Assembly: GCA_027066965.1 (NCBI GenBank)
Contig: JAMOMT010000014.1
Span: forward strand, 1 to 18,284
Direction: 5' to 3'
DNA: 18,284 bases
DNA from: Archaeoglobaceae archaeon
GTDB lineage: Archaea; Halobacteriota; Archaeoglobi; Archaeoglobales; Archaeoglobaceae
How positions within the stretch are numbered: position 1 is the stretch's first letter; each line of letters opens with the position of its first letter. A model generated the notes under the pieces. The model worked only from the letters and a program-made list of their open reading frames with translations. It was not told where the DNA came from and searched no databases. Shown here one piece after another: positions 1 through 6,336 of this stretch. Made by a program: the position numbers and the translations under genes.

Positions 1-128
1 ACAGATGGAGTTATGTTGATGGTGTTAACATAAACGAATACGGAGAAGAAGCAACCGATCACATAATCAGCACTTCCACAGTGGATCTTGCTGGAGACAT
101 GTTCATGTGTGCTGGCTTCAATGAATAA
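1..128 (+). CDS. C-terminal end of an unrecognised protein (5' truncated by window edge)
   Basis: Reading frame 3 is open from the window edge to a TAA at 126-128, giving the last 41 residues of a protein. The other two forward frames close within the first 35 bases. The visible tail is acidic and soluble-looking (ends LAGDMFMCAGFNE), with no membrane segment. I do not recognise a family. It lies upstream of, and on the same strand as, a run of orphan genes, so it may belong to the same accessory region. The gene after it has its own ribosome binding site 65 bases further on. That this is a real gene end is inferred only from the open frame and the AT-rich non-coding DNA that follows. Confidence 0.5.
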   Translation, partial: RWSYVDGVNINEYGEEATDHIISTSTVDLAGDMFMCAGFNE

Positions 129-140
129 TAGTAACTTTTA

Positions 141-160
141 ATTTCTAATTTCTAATTTCT
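141..160. repeat. Short tandem repeat ATTTCTA x ~2.9
   Basis: Three consecutive copies of the 7-base unit ATTTCTA, the last one incomplete, lie in the AT-rich gap after the truncated gene. The T-rich plus strand could act as an archaeal oligo-T type terminator for that gene. No dyad stem is visible. Confidence 0.45.
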
Positions 161-205
161 GTAATGATATTATTTGATATATTTTCCAATTAGGTGGTGA
201 ACGTA

Positions 206-760
206 ATGAAAAAGGAGCAAAAAGTTCTGATTATTATTTTCATCTTGGGGTGTCTGGGACTGGAAACGTTAATTGCTCTAACTGGGCAAGTAGAACAAAT
301 TCCATACAAACCTAAAATTCATGTGATAACATCTAACGGTTATCTTCTTTACGGAAACGGTAGTACGAGCAAAATACGCTTAACAGCATACACCCTCAAC
401 GTTACAGCCCTCAAAGAAGGCAAATTCTACATCCAGCGCACAGTTTGTGGTAAGCTAAAATCTGTCAGGAAAATTTACAGAATAAAACCGGAGGAGCAAG
501 TTATTTTGCTGAGAGGGACAATCAGAAACGACTACGATCACAGGCTTTACGTTTCCCTACTGGCTTGCGGTTACGACTCTTCCGGTAGAATAGTTTCCCG
601 ATCGGTGGGCAGTGGAGCTCCGGGAACACCGGAAGAGAAAGGAGTGGTCGTAAATCTCAAAAGTGGGGAAGAAAAAAGCTTTGAGTTGGTTCTCAGGTAC
701 AGCGAAAACATATCAACAATCAGGATATTTGCGGGAGTAAGTGAATCTCCTCTGCCATAA
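206..760 (+). CDS. Secreted or membrane-anchored beta-rich orphan protein
   Basis: The 184-residue product starts with a charged KKEQK stretch and a hydrophobic segment at about residues 7-25, which is a signal peptide or N-terminal anchor. The rest should lie outside the membrane. Residues ~35-184 alternate polar and hydrophobic residues, and the part around RGTIRND followed by LKSGEEKSFELVL resembles the beta-sandwich layout of FxLYD-type extracytoplasmic domains. That resemblance is by eye only. Three N-X-S/T sequons (NGS, NVT, NIS) suggest glycosylation. I chose ATG 206 because GGTGGTGA at 193-200 sits five bases before it; the in-frame GTG codons at 194 and 197 are part of that binding site. 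Its neighbours are other orphan genes. Function is unknown. Confidence 0.75.
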   Translation: MKKEQKVLIIIFILGCLGLETLIALTGQVEQIPYKPKIHVITSNGYLLYGNGSTSKIRLTAYTLNVTALKEGKFYIQRTVCGKLKSVRKIYRIKPEEQVILLRGTIRNDYDHRLYVSLLACGYDSSGRIVSRSVGSGAPGTPEEKGVVVNLKSGEEKSFELVLRYSENISTIRIFAGVSESPLP

Positions 761-776
761 TAACGGTGAAAACGAG

Positions 777-860
777 TCAGAGATGGATGAACCTGCCGAT
801 ATCAGTGCCAATCATGAACTGCTATCCGCTGATTGTACTGGCAATCTCACGGAATCCAGT
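777..860 (-). pseudogene. Possible degenerate transposase remnant (IS110-like motif)
   Basis: The minus strand reads IGTDIGRF at 812-789, preceded by REIASTISG and broken by a TAG between the two and by a TGA at 779-777. The motif recalls the C-terminal region of IS110-type transposases, where a short '..IPG..' element is followed by '..EIGTDMSRF..'. The match covers fewer than 30 codons and has two in-frame stops, so it could be chance. Nothing else of an insertion element (ends, target duplication) is visible. The plus strand of the same stretch has only a 36-codon frame with no convincing signal. Confidence 0.15.
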
Positions 861-873
861 TATAAATATTTTA

Positions 874-941
874 TGACCATATCCTGTAAATTATAATTTG
901 TTTATATTTCACTATATATATTTTTTTGCAAGTTATGGTCA
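874..941 (+). promoter_or_regulatory. Promoter region with an inverted repeat flanking the TATA box
   Basis: TGACCATA at 874-881 and TATGGTCA at 934-941 are perfect 8-base inverted repeats 52 bases apart. Between them is a very AT-rich block with TATA-like sequence at about 912-922. A start site 25 bases downstream of that box would fall near 940-945, at the right-hand arm. The layout suggests an operator pair bracketing the promoter of the 991-1608 gene. No regulator can be named. Confidence 0.35.
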
Positions 942-990
942 GAATATCTATATAGTTTAACCTAGTAGTACAAACAGGAGGGTGGGAAAA

Positions 991-1608
991 ATGGCAATTG
1001 CAGCGGGTTATCCGATTCAGGGGATAAACCGGGACATAAACATAGCAACTAAAGCCATAAGGGGCTCCATTTCAAGGCCCGCTCAGTTGGTGGTGGGTGA
1101 ATACATAGCATGGCATGTTTGGACAGCTAGCGTAGAAAACGCTCTGGTTTTAATCTGGCCACACGATGGCTACGGTGCCTGTTTTCGTTATCTTGTAGAA
1201 GGTAGATACAGGGACGAAATCGACTGGGTGGACGAAAATGCAGATTATGATATTCTGGCGGAGATAATACCGCTCCAGAACGACCCGTCAGCATACGGCT
1301 CAATAAGATTCTACTGGAGGAACAGGGAAACGGGAGAATCAAGAGTTCGCAGTTACGCTTTCTCTCAGTATCGGATTGCCAAAGCTGTTGATTTTGCTTT
1401 GGAATTCGATGATAATATAGGAACACCGCAAACCACAGACTGGAAATGCTTTTACAACGCTCAGATTAAGAGACATGGCAGCAATTCGTGGGAATATATT
1501 TCCCAAGATCTATTCTACTGGAAAGAGTGGACGCATCCAGAACTCAATAATGTTCATTCTGAGGACTTCAGCGAACACAAGTTCTGGCAGAGGAAAGAGT
1601 TAAAATAG
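991..1608 (+). CDS. Aromatic-rich orphan protein, probably cytosolic
   Basis: The 205-residue product has no signal peptide or membrane helix and is unusually rich in tryptophan (about ten) and tyrosine, for example in WHVW, FYWRN and FYWKEW. The pattern looks like a beta-rich soluble domain with aromatic strands. I recognise no family and no catalytic motif. ATG 991 is the start because AGGAGGGTG at 976-984 is placed just before it; the in-frame GTG at 982 lies inside that site. The gene has a strong AT-rich promoter region upstream and is followed 20 bases later by a secreted orphan gene, so the two may be cotranscribed. Unlike its neighbours, it carries no visible export signal. Confidence 0.7.
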   Translation: MAIAAGYPIQGINRDINIATKAIRGSISRPAQLVVGEYIAWHVWTASVENALVLIWPHDGYGACFRYLVEGRYRDEIDWVDENADYDILAEIIPLQNDPSAYGSIRFYWRNRETGESRVRSYAFSQYRIAKAVDFALEFDDNIGTPQTTDWKCFYNAQIKRHGSNSWEYISQDLFYWKEWTHPELNNVHSEDFSEHKFWQRKELK

Positions 1609-1628
1609 ATTCAAAAAAAGTGGTCATA

Positions 1629-2153
1629 ATGAGGTATCTAAAAATTTTACTGGTTGGCATTCTTTTAATCTCTGCTATACTCGGCTTCAAACTTGGTGTT
1701 AGCGTGCTCAATCCGGGAAAAAATGTGAACAAAACGGTAAATGGAACTCAGATAGTGTACGTTAAAATGCCCGACGGTGAGAAGCTTTTAGCAGAAGTTC
1801 ACTATGGAAACAAAACGGAAATAACGGTGAAGCTGAGGGGTAAAACTATTGCAAGAGAAGAGCTACCGAACGGCAGTAAAATGTCGAAAGAAGAGATTGA
1901 AAGCGTTGTAAAGGACATGATAAGAACGCTAAGGTCAGATGAGAAGCTTCAGGCCATGACCATAATAATATACTGGGGAGAGAAGAGGGGCATTCCAAGC
2001 GACGTGTGCACGAAAGCCGCAAACGAGTTTGGGAAATGCTTGGATGAAGGTAAAAATCCGGACGAATGCGTTAAGGAGCTGAAACAGAAGTACAGCTGGA
2101 TAGCAAACATAAACTTTTCAGACCTTGTACTACTTTACAAAAACTGGACGTAG
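1629..2153 (+). CDS. Small secreted sequon-rich orphan protein with three cysteines
   Basis: The 174-residue product has a hydrophobic segment at about residues 4-25 (signal peptide or anchor). A beta-rich part follows (VKMPDGEKLLAEVHYG region), then a charged helical C-terminal half. Six N-X-S/T sequons occur in the mature part, far above chance. Three cysteines lie in the helical part (DVCTKAANEFGKC, then DEC), so one disulfide is possible with one cysteine left over. ATG 1629 is preferred to the in-frame GTG at 1620, because the GTGGT at 1620-1624 is better read as a weak ribosome binding site and translation from ATG gives a normal signal sequence (MRYLKILLVG). Function is unknown. It lies between the aromatic-rich gene and another small secreted gene. 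Confidence 0.72.
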   Translation: MRYLKILLVGILLISAILGFKLGVSVLNPGKNVNKTVNGTQIVYVKMPDGEKLLAEVHYGNKTEITVKLRGKTIAREELPNGSKMSKEEIESVVKDMIRTLRSDEKLQAMTIIIYWGEKRGIPSDVCTKAANEFGKCLDEGKNPDECVKELKQKYSWIANINFSDLVLLYKNWT

Positions 2154-2166
2154 TTTCGAAATCGTC

Positions 2167-2178
2167 AGGTATAAACCT
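2167..2178 (+). promoter_or_regulatory. TATA box inside a short dyad, promoter for the 2224 gene
   Basis: AGGT ATAA ACCT is a perfect 4-base dyad around a TATA-like core. A start site about 26 bases downstream would be near 2198, leaving a short leader of about 26 bases. No clear ribosome binding site precedes ATG 2224. Confidence 0.35.
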
Positions 2179-2223
2179 TACAATTTCGGCAGTTTGATAT
2201 GTATCCCAGATAACTCGATGTAA

Positions 2224-2589
2224 ATGAAGAGGAAATACGTCGTCATTCTGGCTGTGCTCTTGGGATTGCTTCTGGCCGGGAGTCTCGCTCTGTCGAAGCA
2301 CGAAGGGAAAATCACAAAACCCCTCGGTTTCGGCAGAAACGCCTTTAAGATCCCGAACGGGTCAACTGTCGTGCACTCAAACGGGTCAACGGAGATATAC
2401 GACAGCTCGGGCAGGCTCTGGCTGAGGATCGATGACAGAAATGCTGGAAATGTCACTACACCTTTCGGTGTGAAGAAAGCGACGAACGTGTTTCAGGTGC
2501 CCTCGGGCTCATTAGTCAAGCAAACGTCAAACGGAACAGTCGTTTACTACCACGGAAAGGTGATTTTGAGAGTTTTGAATAGTACCTAA
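2224..2589 (+). CDS. Small secreted protein made of two tandem repeats
   Basis: The 121-residue product starts with a signal peptide (MKRKYVVILAVLLGLLLAGS; residues ~5-23 hydrophobic). The mature part consists of two similar units of about 40 residues. Unit 1 is roughly residues 30-69 (ITKPLGFGRNAFKIPNGSTV ... LWLRI) and unit 2 roughly 77-117 (VTTPFGVKKATNVFQVPSGS ... VILRV). They share the order P-x-G, F-x-[IV]-P-x-G-S, S-N-G-[ST], Y and a closing L-R-[IV]. Five N-X-S/T sequons are present. Such G-S-x-V and Y-x-x-G turns suggest paired beta hairpins. No family is recognised. The gene lies directly upstream of a membrane-bound regulator on the same strand, with a separate promoter between them. 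Confidence 0.75.
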   Translation: MKRKYVVILAVLLGLLLAGSLALSKHEGKITKPLGFGRNAFKIPNGSTVVHSNGSTEIYDSSGRLWLRIDDRNAGNVTTPFGVKKATNVFQVPSGSLVKQTSNGTVVYYHGKVILRVLNST

Positions 2590-2626
2590 CTACTTATCTT
2601 GGTTCTAATGCATTTCCGTGGAACGG

Positions 2627-2635
2627 CTTTTTATC
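2627..2635 (+). promoter_or_regulatory. TATA box of the membrane-anchored regulator gene
   Basis: CTTTTTATC lies about 35 bases before ATG 2666, so transcription would begin near 2657, just ahead of or within the GGGGAG ribosome binding site (2656-2661). Because a GTG at 2618 would lie upstream of this promoter, it is unlikely to be the start of the gene. Confidence 0.4.
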
Positions 2636-2665
2636 TCGCTGTCAGCCTCAAAGAAGGGGAGAAGA

Positions 2666-3190
2666 ATGCGAGTGGTCCTTGACAGAAAAACACTGTTCGC
2701 TCTAGCGTCTGAAACGAGGATAAAGATACTCAAGAAGCTCGGTGAGAGACGAATGACTTTAACCGAGCTCTCGAGAGAACTGGGAATATCAAAAACGGCC
2801 GTTAAGGAGCACCTCGACAAACTCGTACAGGCCGGCCTTGTTAAGAAGGTGGACGAGGGCAGGAAGTGGGTGTACTACGAGCTGACGGAAAAGGGCAGGG
2901 CAATTCTGCACCCGGAAGCTAGAGTGGCTCTGCTCATCTCCTCCGCTGTCCTGAGCGCTCTTGGAGTACTCGAAATTTACAGGTTTGTAACAGCTAAACT
3001 TGCAGTTAGACCACAACCCCAAGTCCCATCATCTCCCCTCACTCCCGTGCCAGTTCCAACACCTGCGACCCCTGTAACTCCTGCCAACGTAGCCGGAGTG
3101 TACCTTGTTGCAGGTTTAATCTTGATTTCCTTGGGTGTCCTGACGTTTCTTCTGGCAGTTCTCCGAATCTCCGGGACAAAAGATAATTAA
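2666..3190 (+). CDS. Membrane-anchored winged-helix transcription regulator
   Basis: The 174-residue protein begins with an ArsR-like winged helix-turn-helix at residues ~5-85: LASETRIKILKKL, TLTELSRELGISKTAVKEHL as helix-turn-helix, and a wing around EGRKWVYYELTEKG. A membrane helix follows (~86-104), then a proline-rich stretch (~114-142, PVPVPTPATPVTP) and a second membrane helix (~144-166). The DNA-binding domain should therefore face the cytoplasm and the proline-rich loop the outside. ATG 2666 is preceded by GGGGAG and a TATA box; a GTG 48 bases upstream lies before the promoter and is rejected. Membrane-attached winged-helix proteins are known in archaea. The ligand and target genes are unknown; the secreted repeat protein just upstream is a natural candidate target. 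No metal-binding cysteines are present. Confidence 0.85.
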   Translation: MRVVLDRKTLFALASETRIKILKKLGERRMTLTELSRELGISKTAVKEHLDKLVQAGLVKKVDEGRKWVYYELTEKGRAILHPEARVALLISSAVLSALGVLEIYRFVTAKLAVRPQPQVPSSPLTPVPVPTPATPVTPANVAGVYLVAGLILISLGVLTFLLAVLRISGTKDN

Positions 3191-3214
3191 CCCAACTAAA
3201 CAACTGCTGTTAAA

Positions 3215-4282
3215 ATGGCAAAGAAGTCGATCTATCTCCCGCTACACCACGGAAAGGCCCCTTACTGGCTGCTCAGCAGGATGAAGAAACTCGCTCTCCC
3301 GATAGTCAGGATAATAATTGAGGAATTCGGCGAGAGGGAACTCTTTGAGAGAATGTCCGACCCCGTGTTCTTCCAGTCCTTCTCAAATGTCCTTGGGTTC
3401 GACTGGAACTCCTCCGGCTCCACAACTGTTCTGACAGGAGTTCTGAAGAGCATTCTCAACGATCCGAACTCGGGAGTTGACGTCAGGGTTGCTGGAGGTA
3501 AGGGGAAGGAAGGACTGAAAACCCCAGAGCACGTGGAGAAGTTCGCGGACGAACTCGGCTTGACGAGCTCCAGAGTCGAGGAGCTGAAAACCTTGAGCAG
3601 ATTTGCAGCAAAGGTTGACTCCTCAGCCCTCCAGGATGGGTACGATGTCTACCACCACTGCCTCATTTTCTCGAAAAAGCATTACCTCGTAATACAGCAG
3701 GGAATGAATCCTGCTACAAGGATGGCAAGACGATACCACTGGATGTCCGATTTCGAAATGAGGTGCGAGGAGCCACACTCCGGAATAGCTGCGGAGAGAA
3801 AGGAGAACTGTATAATTGACCTCACGTCGAGGAAGAGCAGGGAAAACAGGGAAACAGCTCTCGACGTGGTCAGGGATGGAAACTTCAAAAGAGATTACAG
3901 AAGGCTACTCGGTATCGTGAGGTACAGGGATGGAATTTCTGTTCCGAGGAGGATAGACTGGAAAGCTGTTGAGAAAGCTTACGAGCTCCAGCCTTCGAAC
4001 TTCGAGGAACTTCTTCTGGTGAGAGGAGTTGGTAGGGGAACTCTAAGAGCTCTTGCCCTCGTTGCAGACCTCATATACAATAGGGAGTACAGCAGGGAGG
4101 ACCCTGTCAAGTACTGTTTTGCAGTCGGCGGGAAGGATGGAGTGCCTTTCCCTGTTGACAGGCAGAGTTACGATGAGACAATAGAGTTTCTGAGAGAAGC
4201 AGTCAAGCAGGCGGAGCTAGGGGACTTTGAAAGGTTGAACGCCCTGAAAAACCTGCAGAAGCTCGTTTCTTTCCGTTTCTGA
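3215..4282 (+). CDS. DUF763 family protein with helix-hairpin-helix motif
   Basis: The 355-residue product matches the DUF763 family throughout, starting with the typical LPLHHGKAPYWL at residues 8-19. A helix-hairpin-helix element lies at ~263-285 (LLLVRGVGRGTLRALALVAD), which normally contacts the DNA or RNA backbone without sequence specificity. Basic and His-rich stretches (YHHCLIF, MARRYHWMSD) are conserved-looking. The family is widespread in thermophiles, and a nucleic-acid role is usually inferred from the hairpin. Substrate and activity are not evident from sequence. The gene starts 24 bases after the regulator gene. No ribosome binding site is visible before ATG 3215, so it is either leaderless (AT-rich GATAATTAAC around 3183-3192) or expressed with the upstream gene. 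Confidence 0.85.
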   Translation: MAKKSIYLPLHHGKAPYWLLSRMKKLALPIVRIIIEEFGERELFERMSDPVFFQSFSNVLGFDWNSSGSTTVLTGVLKSILNDPNSGVDVRVAGGKGKEGLKTPEHVEKFADELGLTSSRVEELKTLSRFAAKVDSSALQDGYDVYHHCLIFSKKHYLVIQQGMNPATRMARRYHWMSDFEMRCEEPHSGIAAERKENCIIDLTSRKSRENRETALDVVRDGNFKRDYRRLLGIVRYRDGISVPRRIDWKAVEKAYELQPSNFEELLLVRGVGRGTLRALALVADLIYNREYSREDPVKYCFAVGGKDGVPFPVDRQSYDETIEFLREAVKQAELGDFERLNALKNLQKLVSFRF

Positions 4283-4463
4283 TTGTTCTTTCTTCCGAGT
4301 AAAAAAAGAGAAGCTAAGAATAAAGAGGCTAGAAAGAAGCTATGGAAAATGAGAATAGGGGTTGAAGAAGGACGTAGGAGGTTAAAAAACGAAATAGAGC
4401 GAAGAAGGCAACGCCTGCAAACGTTTAAAAATGTTTATCTACAACCGGAACAACCCTGAGGAT
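4283..4463 (+). promoter_or_regulatory. thiC upstream region with TATA box at 4424-4431
   Basis: A purine-rich spacer separates DUF763 from thiC. TTTAAAAA at 4424-4431 lies about 36 bases before ATG 4464, so the message would begin near 4454, leaving a leader of about 10 bases. I looked for a TPP riboswitch and see neither the CUGAGA nor the ACCUGA core. A 36-codon frame at 4349-4459 has no support and is not called. Confidence 0.4.
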
Positions 4464-5774
4464 ATGGGCAAATCCGAAACCATACTCGAACTCGCAAGAA
4501 AGAAGGAACTCGATTTTGAGTGGGTTAAGGAGGTAGCTAAAGCTGAAGGTGTTGAAGCTGAAAAACTCATCAGGCTCATAGCTAAGGGAGAGGTAATAAT
4601 TCCAAGAAACGTCAGGAGGGTCAGCTCTAACCCTGATCTCAAGCCAAAGCCTATAGGTAGACTCGTCAGCACGAAGGTTAACGCCAACGTTGGCACTTCA
4701 GCTGACTACATCAACGTCGAGGAGGAAGTTGAAAAAGCTATAGTCGCCGAAAAAGCTGGAGCAGACTTCATAATGGATCTCTCCACAGGAGGGAGGCTGG
4801 ATGAGATAAGGAGAAGAATAATGAAGGCTATAAATGTCCCCTTCGGCACGGTCCCAATCTACCAGGCTGCGAGAGAGGCTAAAGTCGTTGTCGACATGAG
4901 TGAGGACGACTTTTTTAGGGTTGTTGAGAAACAGGCAAAGGACGGAGTTGACTTCATGACAATACATGCGGGTGTTAACTGGGTCAGCGTTGAAAGGCTG
5001 CTAAAAAGTAACAGGTTGCTCGGAGTCGTCAGCAGGGGAGGAGCTATAACTATCGGCTGGATGATCCACAACGAGAAGGAAAACCCGTACTACGAGAACT
5101 TCGATTACCTGCTTGAGCTGATGAAGGAGTACGACGTTGCCATAAGCCTTGGAGACGCTTTCAGGCCGGGATGCATTCACGACGCAAGCGATAGAGCAAA
5201 ATTCATGGAGTTCATAATGCTCGGGGAACTCGTTGAGAGGTGTAGAGAGGCAGGAGTCCAGGCCATGGTCGAAGGCCCGGGACATGTGCCGATAGACGAG
5301 ATAGAGACCTCCGTTAAGGCGATGAAGTACGTCTGTAGAAACGCTCCTCTCTACCTACTTGGCCCCCTCGTCACGGACATAGCTGCCGGGTACGATCACA
5401 TAGCAGCAGCCATTGGTGGGGCTGTTGCTGGCATGTATGGAGCTGATTTGATATGTTACGTGACTCCTTCTGAACACCTCGCGCTTCCGACTGTTGAGGA
5501 CGTTAGAGAAGGAGTTATAGCTGCTAAAATTGCTGCTCACGCCGCTGACCTCGTTAAGGAGGGGCAGAGGGAGAGAGCGAGAGCGAGGGACTACGAGATG
5601 AGCCTTGCAAGAAAGAACTTCGACTGGAAAAAGCAGTTCGAGCTCTCCATAGATCCGGAGAAGGCTGAAAGGATATGGAGCAGGAGAAGGAGCAAGAGTG
5701 AGGCTTGCAGCATGTGCGGAGATCTGTGTGCGATAAAGATAGTCAAAGAAGCGTTGGAGAAAGCGAGAAAGTGA
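4464..5774 (+). CDS. thiC: Phosphomethylpyrimidine synthase ThiC
   Basis: ThiC is a radical-SAM enzyme that rearranges 5-aminoimidazole ribotide into hydroxymethylpyrimidine phosphate for thiamine synthesis. The 436-residue product is the short archaeal form without the long N-terminal domain of E. coli ThiC. Recognisable blocks are VNANVGTSAD, IMDLSTGG, FMTIHAGV, SRGG, SLGDAFRPGCIHDASD, EGPGHVP and GPLVTDIAAGYDHI. The C-terminal cluster-binding cysteines are C415, C418 and C422 (CSMCGDLC), spaced CX2CX3C; E. coli-type ThiC has CX2CX4C. ATG 4464 is preferred to the in-frame ATG 4431, because 4431 overlaps the TATA-like box TTTAAAAA and a message from that box begins near 4454. No other thiamine genes are in the window. 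Confidence 0.95.
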   Translation: MGKSETILELARKKELDFEWVKEVAKAEGVEAEKLIRLIAKGEVIIPRNVRRVSSNPDLKPKPIGRLVSTKVNANVGTSADYINVEEEVEKAIVAEKAGADFIMDLSTGGRLDEIRRRIMKAINVPFGTVPIYQAAREAKVVVDMSEDDFFRVVEKQAKDGVDFMTIHAGVNWVSVERLLKSNRLLGVVSRGGAITIGWMIHNEKENPYYENFDYLLELMKEYDVAISLGDAFRPGCIHDASDRAKFMEFIMLGELVERCREAGVQAMVEGPGHVPIDEIETSVKAMKYVCRNAPLYLLGPLVTDIAAGYDHIAAAIGGAVAGMYGADLICYVTPSEHLALPTVEDVREGVIAAKIAAHAADLVKEGQRERARARDYEMSLARKNFDWKKQFELSIDPEKAERIWSRRRSKSEACSMCGDLCAIKIVKEALEKARK

Positions 5775-5844
5775 AGGCGTTTCAGTTAACTATCAGCAGA
5801 AAAAGCGGAAATTGTAGAAAAAACGAGAACAGAATGGAAGGGAA

Positions 5845-6336
5845 ATGACGTACTGGTGGAATGTAAAGGTTAGCCTGATGGACTTCGTGAAGCTCCCGGT
5901 ACCGAGCTCTATCGGAGCTCTCTCTCACACTCATACATACGTTGATCCCGTCATCCTTCTCGTCTCTGCAATCGCGTTCTCAGTGTACTACGTCAAAGTT
6001 AGAGGACTCAGAAAGCTCGTCAAGGCGTTTTTTCTTCTTTGGTTTGTCTGCACGGTTATAACCTCCCTGTTCACACTCCTTTCTCTTATAGGATTAACTC
6101 CAATCCACCTTCATCCTGGAACGGAGCTAATAGTCAACATGTTCTCTTTCTCTTTTGCAGCCTCTCTCCTCAACCTCTCGAATGTTTTCGGTCTGCTGGA
6201 GTTGCTGATTGACGTGACACCAAAATTCCTGATAGCGAACGGGACGACGACACCAGCCGGGTTGGAAGTTTCTAGCTTCATTCTGTCCGTGTCGATTGTC
6301 CTCGCGGGAATGGTCTTGTTTGTCGTTGTCGATTAA
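5845..6336 (+). CDS. Four-helix integral membrane protein, unknown
   Basis: The 163-residue protein has four hydrophobic segments: about residues 34-50, 58-83, 94-121 and 142-162. The N-terminal 30 residues contain a histidine pair motif (LSHTHTY) and the second loop has another (IHLHPG), which might bind a metal. I know of no family with this pattern. ATG 5845 follows a weak GGAAGGG. The gene starts 70 bases after thiC with no evident terminator between, so cotranscription with thiC is possible. It ends stop to stop with the minus-strand transporter: TAA 6334-6336 overlaps the opposing TAA at 6335-6333. A link to thiamine uptake is only suggested by position. Confidence 0.7.
   Translation: MTYWWNVKVSLMDFVKLPVPSSIGALSHTHTYVDPVILLVSAIAFSVYYVKVRGLRKLVKAFFLLWFVCTVITSLFTLLSLIGLTPIHLHPGTELIVNMFSFSFAASLLNLSNVFGLLELLIDVTPKFLIANGTTTPAGLEVSSFILSVSIVLAGMVLFVVVD

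Noticed and set aside
784..832. Possible C/D box guide RNA (TGGATGA ... ATCATGA ... CTGA)
   Set aside because: The 3' CTGA is perfect and the length fits, but the first C box matches at five of seven positions, no D' CTGA precedes the internal box, and the ends do not form a closing stem.
766..876. 36-codon plus-strand frame starting at GTG after the first secreted gene
   Set aside because: It has no binding site and runs into the promoter-like AT block.
4349..4459. 36-codon frame in the thiC upstream region
   Set aside because: It is highly basic and low in complexity, overlaps the thiC TATA box and start, and has no ribosome binding site.
4283..4463. TPP riboswitch ahead of thiC
   Set aside because: Neither conserved core sequence is present, and the likely transcript starts only about 10 bases before the start codon.
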